5,704 bases of DNA from Chlamydia trachomatis (GTDB taxonomy: Bacteria > Chlamydiota > Chlamydiia > Chlamydiales > 2-12-FULL-49-11). The notes under the pieces were generated by a model that was given only the letters and a program-made list of their open reading frames with translations, was not told the origin of the DNA and ran no database searches. How positions within the stretch are numbered: the stretch's first letter is position 1; the number at the start of each line of letters is the position of its first letter. Of the stretch, positions 1 to 5,704 are shown one piece after another. The position numbers and the translations under genes are program-made. The stretch covers positions 1-5,704 of the forward strand of contig CAMCSI010000091.1 of the NCBI GenBank assembly GCA_945877885.1, given 5' to 3'.

Positions 1-767
1 GCACGGTGGGTTTTTTTAACAGAAGAAATAATTGTTCCCACATCCAAAGGTTTAATTGTCCGAAGGTCTATTAACTCGATGAAAATCCCCTTTTTCTTAT
101 AATCTTCTACCACCTCTTTACAGGAGTAAATCATTCTACTGTAAGAGATAAGGGTTAAATGTATCCCCTCTTGCAAAATCTTTGCTTTTCCAATCTCTAC
201 TGTATAATCGTAATCAGGAACTTCTCCGACCATATTATAAATCATCTCATTTTCTAAAAAAAAGACCGGATTATTATTTCGAATCGCCGCTTTTAGGAGC
301 CCTTTTGAATCGTAAGCAGTAGATGGAGCCACCACAATACAACCTGGCAGATGGGCATATAAAGGCTCCACATTGTGAGAGTGTTGGCATGAAACTCTTG
401 CAGCCGCACCATTGGGACCTCTAAAAACAATTGGGACAGAAAATCGCCCCCCTGACATATAATGTATCTTCATGGCGTTATTGACAATTTGATCAAAAGC
501 TACAAAAGAAAAATTAAAGCTCATGAATTCAACCACTGGGCGAAGACCGGTCAAGGCTGCACCCACTGCAAGACCTGTAAACCCTCCTTCAGAACTTGGG
601 GTAGCTATCACTCTCTTTGGGCCGTATTTATCAAGCATCCCTTTGGTAATTTTGTAGGCGCCATTATATTCAGCAACTTCCTCACCTAAAATAAAGACAT
701 TTTCATCTCGATCAAACTCTTCCTCTAACGCCTCACGTATTGCCTCTCGTATTGTGATCTTTCTCAT
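1..767 (-). CDS. pdhB: Pyruvate dehydrogenase E1 component, beta subunit (C-terminus cut by window edge)
   Basis: This is the beta subunit of the thiamine-diphosphate-dependent E1 enzyme, which decarboxylates pyruvate and passes the acetyl group to the lipoyl arm of E2 in the cytoplasmic pyruvate dehydrogenase complex. Reading from the ATG at 767-765 gives 255 uninterrupted residues to the left edge, where the frame is still open; the family is usually about 325-330 residues, so roughly 70 C-terminal residues lie outside. It starts MRKITIREAIREALEEEF. The family block GGFTGLAVGAALTGLRP begins at residue 61, just after the presumed catalytic/ThDP-contacting Glu60 (PSSEGG). EFMSFNFS, YMSGG and the conserved histidine block CQHSHN follow. 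Where most relatives have an IDTP-type sequence this one has IATP (residues 54-57). The ATG overlaps the pdhA stop as ATGA, so translation is probably coupled. A shadow frame on the plus strand is not a gene. The family assignment is secure; E1-beta of a branched-chain 2-oxoacid dehydrogenase is the only close alternative. Confidence 0.95.
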   Translation of the reverse strand, partial: MRKITIREAIREALEEEFDRDENVFILGEEVAEYNGAYKITKGMLDKYGPKRVIATPSSEGGFTGLAVGAALTGLRPVVEFMSFNFSFVAFDQIVNNAMKIHYMSGGRFSVPIVFRGPNGAAARVSCQHSHNVEPLYAHLPGCIVVAPSTAYDSKGLLKAAIRNNNPVFFLENEMIYNMVGEVPDYDYTVEIGKAKILQEGIHLTLISYSRMIYSCKEVVEDYKKKGIFIELIDLRTIKPLDVGTIISSVKKTHR

Positions 768-1792
768 TCTATGATCACCCCCTCTTCTAATGTGTCGATG
801 CTAGGAAAATCTGCCTCTTCTGCAGCCTTGACAGCCTTCATTACTATCTCTTTTTGTGCTTCACTTCTTTGCTCAAATTCCTCATCAGTAAAGCCGCAAT
901 ATCTTTTTAATAAAGAGGTAAAGTAAGAAATAGGATCTTGTTTTTTTATCTCTTCTAGCTCATCTTTTGTTCGATAAGTGGCAGCATCGGATATCGAATG
1001 GCCTTTAAATCTGTGACAAAGTGCCTCAACCATCACAGGCTGACCTGTTAAAGTCACCTCATTTTTAATATGCTTAAATAAATCATATACATCTGTGATC
1101 TTCATCCCATCTACAGTATAAGATTTCATCCCATAAGCTTTTGCCATATTTGCAGCAATGGGTGGATTTGCAATCGTTCTTTCAAGCTGGGTGCCCATAC
1201 TCATTCTGTTGTTTTCTACTACAAAAATACACGGCAGCCCCCAAAGCTTTGCTAAATTCATAGATTCGTGTAACGTCCCCTGTGGAACTGATCCATCGCC
1301 TCCAAAAACTACAGCTACTTGATCCTTTATACCCCTATATTTAAGAGAAAACGCAAGACCAATTCCAAGAGGCCACTGCCCGCCAACAATTCCGGAACCA
1401 CCAAACATATTTTTTGTATACATATGCATGGAGCCCCCTCTACCGCCGGCATTTCCCGTTTTTTTTCCAAAAAGCTCAGCCATGCCACTTTCTGCACTCA
1501 TGCCAAGAAGAAGTGCTAGTGCGTGACATCTATAAGTGGTTGCATATAAGTTTTTTTCCCTACCAAGAGCAAAGGTAATTGCTGTTTGTACGGCTTCTTG
1601 ACCAATATAGGCGTGATAAAAGCCCCAAACTTTTCCTTGTTGGTAACTTTGCTCCCCTCTTGTCTCAAAATGTCTAATTAAAAGCATCTGATCTAGCATC
1701 TTTAAGGAAAGCTCCATACCCATATCAGCAATCACTTTAGCTGTATCTGCCTTATAAATATCGACTTGATCGTAATTGTTCTTATCAGTCAT
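764..1792 (-). CDS. pdhA: Pyruvate dehydrogenase E1 component, alpha subunit
   Basis: This is the ThDP- and Mg-binding alpha subunit of PDH E1, partner of the PdhB encoded next. At 342 residues it has the normal family length. Visible hallmarks in order: IRHFETR (39-45), HAYIGQEA (60-67), the GGRGGSMHMY block (116-125), GSGIVGGQWPLG (132-143), the ThDP motif starting GGDGS (GDG at 165-167) and closing at Asn194-Asn195 in VENNR, then the active-site loop GHSISD (264-269). Two positions differ from the common pattern: GDGSVPQG instead of the usual GDGAxNQG, and NNRMSMGT instead of NNxxGMGT; the metal and cofactor residues remain. The ATG at 1792-1790 is preceded only by a weak TTAGGG-like ribosome site, with a promoter-like pair further upstream. 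The stop TGA shares bases with the pdhB start. PDH alpha is favoured over acetoin or branched-chain dehydrogenase alpha because of the tight pairing with pdhB and the SMHMY block. Confidence 0.96.
   Translation of the reverse strand: MTDKNNYDQVDIYKADTAKVIADMGMELSLKMLDQMLLIRHFETRGEQSYQQGKVWGFYHAYIGQEAVQTAITFALGREKNLYATTYRCHALALLLGMSAESGMAELFGKKTGNAGGRGGSMHMYTKNMFGGSGIVGGQWPLGIGLAFSLKYRGIKDQVAVVFGGDGSVPQGTLHESMNLAKLWGLPCIFVVENNRMSMGTQLERTIANPPIAANMAKAYGMKSYTVDGMKITDVYDLFKHIKNEVTLTGQPVMVEALCHRFKGHSISDAATYRTKDELEEIKKQDPISYFTSLLKRYCGFTDEEFEQRSEAQKEIVMKAVKAAEEADFPSIDTLEEGVIIE
773..783 (-). promoter_or_regulatory. Extended Shine-Dalgarno site for pdhB inside the pdhA 3' end
   Basis: On the minus strand these bases read AGGGGGTGATC, against the ideal complement AGGAGGTGATC of the conserved 16S rRNA 3' end. 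All eleven positions can pair if the one G·U wobble is allowed. The site ends 5 bases before the pdhB ATG (10 bases from the end of the G run), a workable spacing. It also encodes Glu-Gly-Val-Ile near the PdhA C-terminus. It suggests that pdhB can recruit ribosomes by itself in addition to coupling through the ATGA overlap. The 16S sequence is assumed, not seen here. Confidence 0.7.
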
Positions 1793-1813
1793 GCCCTAAT
1801 CCAATAAACATTT

Positions 1814-1841
1814 ATTATATTATCTTTACCCTTATCAGCAA
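1814..1841 (-). promoter_or_regulatory. Candidate sigma-70-like promoter for pdhA-pdhB
   Basis: On the minus strand, TATAAT (1819-1814) is a perfect -10 hexamer and is preceded after 16 bases by TTGCTG (1841-1836), a partial -35 match. Transcription would begin around 1807, leaving a leader of about 15 bases before the pdhA ATG. The -35 overlaps an 8-base palindrome AAAGCTTT (1840-1847), which is short enough to be chance. In such AT-rich DNA a -10 match alone is weak; the position directly upstream of the operon is what makes it plausible. Confidence 0.5.
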
Positions 1842-1878
1842 AGCTTTTCTTTTACTACCCCAAAAAAACAAATTTGAG

Positions 1879-1884
1879 TATAAT
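1879..1884 (+). promoter_or_regulatory. Candidate -10 box immediately upstream of dnaQ
   Basis: A perfect TATAAT ends only 8 bases before the dnaQ ATG at 1893, so transcription started from it would yield an mRNA with almost no leader. No convincing -35 lies 16-18 bases upstream (the region is C-rich, TACCCC), and there is no extended -10 TG. The T-rich stretch TTTTTTTGT between the box and the ATG contains no ribosome binding site, which fits a leaderless or near-leaderless start. It could equally be a chance AT-rich match. Confidence 0.35.
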
Positions 1885-1892
1885 TTTTTTGT

Positions 1893-2588
1893 ATGGGAAG
1901 AAAAGCGATATATTACGACACAGAAACTACAGGACTTAAACCTGGGAGTGATAGAATTATTGAAATTGCAGCCTATGATGCTTCTAATAATACTTCCTTT
2001 TGTACCTTTGTTAATCCAGGCATGGCTATTCCAGAGGAATCGGTCAATATCACTGGTATTACAGATGTTATGGTTAAAGATGCCCCAAGTTTTAAAGAGG
2101 CAGCTTTAATGTTTACCGAATTTTGCAAAGGTGAAGTAGTTTTAATCGCCCATAATAATGATAATTTTGATAAACTATTTCTTGAAGCTGAGTTTACAAG
2201 AGCAGAAGTTCCACTTCCTAGATATCCTTATATAGACACCCTTAAGTGGGCTCGCAAGTACAGATCTGATCTTCCAAAATTTTCTCTTCAATATTTACGG
2301 GAAATCTATGGGGTTAAGGAAAATAATGCTCACCGCGCCCTTGATGATGTGATGGTAATGAAGCAAGTCTTTGAATCAATGACAGAAGATCTTACCCTTG
2401 AAGATATTTTCTCCCTCCTGAACAAAAAAAGTGGTCCTATCACACAAATGCCTTTTGGAAAACATAGAGGAGTACCTTTGGAAAAAGTTCCGAAAAGTTA
2501 TCTTATGTGGCTTGCAAAATCTGGAGCGCTAGACAAAGACGATAATGGGGATTTAAAAGAGACACTTACCTCCCTTGCCCTCATTTAA
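1893..2588 (+). CDS. dnaQ: DnaQ-family 3'-5' exonuclease with ExoX-like C-terminal domain
   Basis: This is a 231-residue DEDDh exonuclease that would remove nucleotides from 3' ends of DNA in the cytoplasm. Exo I is DTETTG (Asp9, Glu11), Exo II is AHNNDNFD (86-93, Asp93), and Exo III is HRALDD (147-152, His147 and Asp152), so all catalytic positions are present. ITGIT at 53-57 is also typical of the fold. After the nuclease domain (about 1-165), residues 186-207 carry MPFGKHRG and a PKSYLMWL segment, the signature of the small DUF3820/ExoX-like C-terminal domain often attached to stand-alone exonucleases. The protein may therefore act in repair or recombination rather than as the proofreading subunit of DNA polymerase III, although the chlamydial homologue is usually labelled the epsilon subunit. 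The ATG is fixed by the Exo I motif at residue 9; there is no Shine-Dalgarno. Its stop overlaps that of the convergent ABC transporter gene by four bases. The symbol reflects family, not proven role. Confidence 0.88.
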   Translation: MGRKAIYYDTETTGLKPGSDRIIEIAAYDASNNTSFCTFVNPGMAIPEESVNITGITDVMVKDAPSFKEAALMFTEFCKGEVVLIAHNNDNFDKLFLEAEFTRAEVPLPRYPYIDTLKWARKYRSDLPKFSLQYLREIYGVKENNAHRALDDVMVMKQVFESMTEDLTLEDIFSLLNKKSGPITQMPFGKHRGVPLEKVPKSYLMWLAKSGALDKDDNGDLKETLTSLALI

Positions 2589-4363
2589 ACCATTTCAACA
2601 CTTTCTAGTTTTGAAGCTTCCCACATGGCAGCAAATGCAGGCGCCTTTATCATCACAACGGGCAAAGTGCCAAACGCTTTCACTTTTCCATGCTCAAGAA
2701 AAAGTATTTTATCGGCATGTTGAATAGTTGATAAGCGATGAGCAACAATAATCTGAGTCACCTCCCCTTTTAACTCTGAAAGTCCCCTAGAGATTAAAGA
2801 TTCGCTCACAGCATCTAAGGATGAGGTTGCCTCATCTAGAAGAAGTACTGGAGCGTTACGCAATAACGCTCTAGCTAAGGCTAGCCTTTGCTTCTGACCA
2901 CCAGAAAGATTTTTTCCCATCTCCTCAATAATTGTATCATAACCAGATTCAAGGGAAATAATAAATTCATGGATGCAAGCTTTTTTAGCAATTTCAATCA
3001 TCTTTGCCTCTGATATTTCTTCATTAAAGACAAGATTTGCCCTGATCGTGTCATTGAAGAAAAAAGGCTCTTGAGCAACAAGCGCAAACTGGTTTCTTAA
3101 AGAGGTAAGGTGTGTATTTTTCACATCCCTTCCATCAATAAGTATTAACCCCGAATCCACCTCGTATAATTTAGAAAAAAGCTTTAAAAGAGTAGATTTA
3201 CCTGAACCGGTAGATCCTGTTATGGCAAGAACATCCCCCTTATTAATCTCAAAAGAGATATTTTCAAGCACAGGATGTTCAAGATAAGAAAATGTGACGT
3301 TATCAAAGATGATCGAGCTTGAGAAGTTAGAAATCTTTTCCTTATGCTCTGCTATATCCTCTGAAGGCTCTTCCATAATATCAAAAAGTCTAGTTGCTGA
3401 AACCACCCCTTTTTGAACACTTGCATTTTCCTCAGAAAATTGTTTAAATGGTCCATAAAGCATATGCAGCACCCCACAATAAACAATCATGTCTGGAAAA
3501 CTAAGCTCTAGAGAATGCATTCCCACACCAAAAATAGATAATAACAAGAGGGTCATCACAAAATGTGTGATAGGCCTTGTCATCATATCATATTTTTGAA
3601 CTCTTTCATCAAAAGAGACCATACGTGCATTTTCATGCTCATATTTTGCCTTAGAATAGTTTTCCAATTGGTAAGATTTAATAGTAAAAATCCCAGACAA
3701 ATGGTCGATAATAACCGAAGTAAATGACTCTTGCCTTTTCTGCATAGAAAAAGAAATTTTCCGAATTTTCTTTGTAATCCATTTCAGAGGAAGTATGATT
3801 GCAGGTCCTGCTGCAAATATCAAGATGGTTAACTTCCACGAAAGTAGTAAACAGATAGAAAGTGTGGATATCACAACAAACGGCATATGAATATAATTAG
3901 TCACAAATGAGTTAAACGATAAGGCAATTTGACTTGCATCGCTAATTACCCTAGTGGAGAGCTTCCCTCTATCATAGGTCGAAAAAAAGGAAAGAGGAAG
4001 GGTTTGAATATGAGCAAAACATTGATTTCTTAAATCCCTACAAATTCTTACGGCTAAAATTTTTGTCAGATATTTATTCGTAAATAAAAAAATTGCCTTA
4101 AAAAAACCCACTATTAGAAAAACAGAAACAATTGTTTTAAATGAACCTAAATTAAGACCCAAAGTATTCTGAAAAAGAGTAATTAACCCTGTAAGTTTTT
4201 CATTTTTTACCTCAGTGAGTGGACTACCAGTTCTTGCAACTGCACCAAAAGCCATCACCTCAAGTTGATTAAAAATTGTAAGTCCAATTAACGATAACAA
4301 CGAGGAGATAAATAAAAATAAATGGTTTTTAACTCGTAAAAGAGCTCTAAAAAAAAATTTCAT
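2585..4363 (-). CDS. msbA: ABC exporter, fused permease-ATPase half-transporter (MsbA-like)
   Basis: This is a 592-residue half-transporter that would work as a homodimer in the inner membrane, using ATP to flip or export a lipid-like substrate. The N-terminal half has about six hydrophobic spans (roughly 12-34, 76-96, 153-175, 177-197, 265-285, 289-305), followed by a complete nucleotide-binding domain: aromatic A-loop Tyr360, Walker A GSTGSGKST (383-391), Q-loop Gln431, signature LSGGQ (486-490), Walker B VLLLDE (506-511), D-loop SSLD, and switch His542 in VAHRLS. Nothing is missing, so it should be active. Lipid A-core export (MsbA) is the likely role by analogy with the chlamydial gene beside accA, but sequence motifs cannot separate it from multidrug exporters. 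It lies 24 bases downstream of accA and probably shares its transcript; no Shine-Dalgarno precedes the ATG at 4363. Codons 3-5 are three TTT in a 9-base T run. The stop TAA overlaps the dnaQ stop. Confidence 0.9.
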   Translation of the reverse strand: MKFFFRALLRVKNHLFLFISSLLSLIGLTIFNQLEVMAFGAVARTGSPLTEVKNEKLTGLITLFQNTLGLNLGSFKTIVSVFLIVGFFKAIFLFTNKYLTKILAVRICRDLRNQCFAHIQTLPLSFFSTYDRGKLSTRVISDASQIALSFNSFVTNYIHMPFVVISTLSICLLLSWKLTILIFAAGPAIILPLKWITKKIRKISFSMQKRQESFTSVIIDHLSGIFTIKSYQLENYSKAKYEHENARMVSFDERVQKYDMMTRPITHFVMTLLLLSIFGVGMHSLELSFPDMIVYCGVLHMLYGPFKQFSEENASVQKGVVSATRLFDIMEEPSEDIAEHKEKISNFSSSIIFDNVTFSYLEHPVLENISFEINKGDVLAITGSTGSGKSTLLKLFSKLYEVDSGLILIDGRDVKNTHLTSLRNQFALVAQEPFFFNDTIRANLVFNEEISEAKMIEIAKKACIHEFIISLESGYDTIIEEMGKNLSGGQKQRLALARALLRNAPVLLLDEATSSLDAVSESLISRGLSELKGEVTQIIVAHRLSTIQHADKILFLEHGKVKAFGTLPVVMIKAPAFAAMWEASKLESVEMV

Positions 4364-4387
4364 AGCACTATATTAACAGAAAAATGA

Positions 4388-5200
4388 TTAAATGGAGCGA
4401 TATTTCTCATATCTATTCTCTAGCAAATTTTGGGCAGACAATTCTCTAAGAGTTGAAATCTGATGAATAATCTCTTGTTTAATGGAAGAAAAAACGGCAA
4501 AAGTGTTTTCATGAAATCCCCCATCTCCCTCACCGATGATGCTATCGATCATCTTAAAATCAAACAAATCTTCTGAATGGATTTTTAAAAAATGTGCAAT
4601 AAGCGCACTTTTTCTTGCATCTTTTAATAAAATGGAGGCACATCCCTCTGGGGATATTACGCTGTAGTAAGCATGTTCAAGCATAATAATTTTATCGGCT
4701 ACCCCAATACCTAAAGCGCCACCAGAGCACCCCTCTCCAAGAATTAAAGAAATAATCGGCGTTTTTAAACTGCTCATTTCATAAAGATTATCAGCAATAG
4801 ATCTTGCTTGACCACGCTTTTCAGCATCAAGACCAGGATATGCACCAGGTGTATCAATAATAGTAATCACAGGTAAATCAAATCTTTCGGCAAGTTTCAT
4901 CACACGCAAAGCTTTTCTATAACCTTCAGGGGTCATCATGCCAAAATTTCTTCTCGACTGCTCTTTTGGATCAAAGCCTTTCTGCTGAGCAATAAAGACG
5001 CAACGATCCTCGTCTAATTCACCTATTCCACAAATAACGGCAGGATCATCACCAAAATATCTATCTCCATGTAATTCTTGAAATGATGAGGTTATCGCTT
5101 TTATGACATCTAACCCCTTGGGACGTTTAGCATGTCTTGAAAGCTTAACCCGATCCATCGAATCTAGTTTTTTTGCTTCAATAGTTTGCGGCAGAATCAA
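4388..5200 (-). CDS. accA: Acetyl-CoA carboxylase carboxyltransferase, alpha subunit, short at the N-terminus
   Basis: AccA and AccD form the carboxyltransferase that moves CO2 from biotin on AccB to acetyl-CoA, giving malonyl-CoA for fatty acid synthesis in the cytoplasm. Family blocks are all present: LSRHAKRP (20-27), FQELHGDR (40-47), QQKG, RRNFGM and PEGYRKALR (83-99), IDTPGAYPG (115-123), GEGCSGGALG (155-164), YYSVISPEGCAS (178-189), and the C-terminal RYEKYRSI. The reading gives 270 residues, against about 319-324 in E. coli and Chlamydia; the loss is mainly the N-terminal helical segment of about 50 residues. The start is TTG at 5200-5198; a TAA stands directly before it in frame, so no longer version exists. 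An AAGGGAG lies only 3 bases upstream. The next ATG, codon 15 at 5158, would give an even shorter protein with no ribosome site. The first 23 bases overlap the end of the upstream L,D-transpeptidase gene, so translation is likely coupled to it. Confidence 0.93.
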   Translation of the reverse strand: MILPQTIEAKKLDSMDRVKLSRHAKRPKGLDVIKAITSSFQELHGDRYFGDDPAVICGIGELDEDRCVFIAQQKGFDPKEQSRRNFGMMTPEGYRKALRVMKLAERFDLPVITIIDTPGAYPGLDAEKRGQARSIADNLYEMSSLKTPIISLILGEGCSGGALGIGVADKIIMLEHAYYSVISPEGCASILLKDARKSALIAHFLKIHSEDLFDFKMIDSIIGEGDGGFHENTFAVFSSIKQEIIHQISTLRELSAQNLLENRYEKYRSI

Positions 5201-5704
5201 TTACTCCCTTATCTTTGACAATTTTAATAAAGGTAGGTTTTGTAATGATAATGGCAAATAACTCATTCATATCACGTTCTGTTAAACGAATACAACCATC
5301 ACTACTATACTTACCTAGACAAGATAAATCTTCTACAAACTCATCGGCCCCACCATTACGTACAAAAGGAAGACCATGCAATCCGTAACCTTTTGCATTA
5401 TCGGTACAATCTGCAACTTCTTCTCCAAACGGTATCCACCGCTTACCAAAAACCTCAATCATATGTGTTTTTTTATTCTGGTAATAGTTCTCGACACCTT
5501 CTTTATAAATCGCAATTTTTTCACCCAATTTAAAGGTTCCAAGAGGGGTTAAACAACCCGATGGAGAATATTCATCTTTCCTCCCAACACCGATTGGATA
5601 AGATCGAATTAGCACCTGCTTGCCCGTTTCTTTATCAAGGTAAGAAAAATCAAGAGTACACTTAGACAAATCAGCAAGTAAATGAAATTCTATATCTTTT
5701 TCTG
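5178..5704 (-). CDS. L,D-transpeptidase catalytic domain protein (YkuD/ErfK family), N-terminus cut by window edge
   Basis: The YkuD family links peptidoglycan stem peptides through 3-3 bonds, or anchors proteins to peptidoglycan, using a cysteine in the periplasm. The frame is open to the right edge and gives 174 residues. A TTG at 5669-5667 could be taken as a start, but the frame continues upstream (EKDIEFHLLADLSK...) into what looks like the first strands of the domain, so the true start is outside. Visible features are YPIGVG, TPLGTFKLGE, the conserved GLHGLP (His codon at 5378-5376) and the active-site YSSDGCIRL (Cys codon at 5294-5292), with the usual HG...SxGCxR spacing. The catalytic residues are present. 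Any signal peptide, LysM or other N-terminal domain cannot be seen. The gene ends at TGA 5180-5178, 23 bases inside accA. The family is clear; the exact reaction (cross-linking, lipoprotein anchoring or another amidation) is not determined by the sequence. Confidence 0.9.
   Translation of the reverse strand, partial: EKDIEFHLLADLSKCTLDFSYLDKETGKQVLIRSYPIGVGRKDEYSPSGCLTPLGTFKLGEKIAIYKEGVENYYQNKKTHMIEVFGKRWIPFGEEVADCTDNAKGYGLHGLPFVRNGGADEFVEDLSCLGKYSSDGCIRLTERDMNELFAIIITKPTFIKIVKDKGVIDSAANY
5204..5210 (-). promoter_or_regulatory. Shine-Dalgarno-like site for accA
   Basis: The minus strand reads AAGGGAG, followed by TAA and then the TTG start. The purine match is good but the spacing of 3 bases is shorter than usual, so either initiation is weak, or the site mainly assists re-initiation by ribosomes finishing the overlapping L,D-transpeptidase gene. 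It supports TTG at 5200 over the later ATG at 5158, which has no such site. Confidence 0.5.

Noticed and set aside
462..689. A 75-codon plus-strand open frame
   Set aside because: It lies entirely antisense to the conserved pdhB coding sequence, has no ribosome site and encodes nothing recognisable.
1455..1470. Possible slippery heptamer (A AAA AAA in frame) in pdhA suggesting programmed frameshifting
   Set aside because: It sits mid-gene in a conserved region, full-length PdhA reads straight through, and A runs are expected in this AT-rich DNA.
1319..1519. A 66-codon plus-strand open frame
   Set aside because: It is antisense to the ThDP-domain region of pdhA and has no family features; it is a shadow of the real gene.
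1781..1838. Repeated 8-mer CTTATCAG at 1781-1788 and 1831-1838, possible operator pair
   Set aside because: One copy lies within the first pdhA codons, the repeat is short and not palindromic, and two copies 50 bases apart can occur by chance.
2442..2466. ITQMPF in the exonuclease as a sliding-clamp binding motif
   Set aside because: MPFGKHRG is better explained as the opening of the ExoX-like C-terminal domain; the clamp consensus is not met.
2530..2650. Intrinsic terminator between dnaQ and msbA
   Set aside because: Only very small palindromes (such as GAAGCTTC and GGCGCC) are present, without a following T run on either strand.
5667..5669. TTG as the start codon of the L,D-transpeptidase
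   Set aside because: The frame remains open to the window edge and the upstream residues look like the first strands of the YkuD domain, so the start is outside.

Overview
This 5.7 kb stretch looks like ordinary, densely packed chromosome from an AT-rich member of the Chlamydiota, more likely an environmental or chlamydia-like lineage than Chlamydia itself. The phylum is an inference. It rests on a chlamydia-style pdhA-pdhB pair, on an accA followed by an msbA-type ABC transporter next to a dnaQ-type exonuclease (in C. trachomatis, as I recall it, dnaQ, msbA and accA also lie within a few genes of each other), and on the character of the proteins. The L,D-transpeptidase gene beside accA is not something I associate with the pathogenic chlamydiae. 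I cannot assign a genus.

Layout, left to right. Positions 1-1792 on the minus strand carry pdhA and then pdhB, the two halves of pyruvate dehydrogenase E1, joined by an ATGA overlap; pdhB runs off the left edge. A 100-base divergent intergenic region (1793-1892) holds a plausible sigma-70-like promoter for pdhA and a -10-like box very close to the dnaQ start. dnaQ (1893-2588, plus) encodes a DEDD-type 3'-5' exonuclease with an extra ExoX-like C-terminal domain. It meets the msbA-like gene (2585-4363, minus) tail to tail, with both stop codons inside one TTAA. Further right, transcribed leftward, are accA (4388-5200), shortened at its N-terminus and starting at TTG, and an L,D-transpeptidase gene (5178 to the right edge) whose start lies outside the window. 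The last three genes are spaced like one operon: ldt, accA, msbA.

Taken together, the enzymes cover acetyl-CoA production (PDH E1), its carboxylation to malonyl-CoA for fatty acid synthesis (AccA), a lipid-flippase-type exporter and a peptidoglycan cross-linking enzyme. The ldt-accA-msbA group therefore reads as a cell-envelope operon; this functional grouping is inferred from families and spacing. There is no gene-free stretch over 100 bases, and I see no tRNA, rRNA, CRISPR array, insertion sequence, phage gene or other mobile element. I did not find a new biological system. The points most worth a second look are the missing AccA N-terminus, the L,D-transpeptidase, the near-leaderless dnaQ start and the unusually long Shine-Dalgarno match in front of pdhB.
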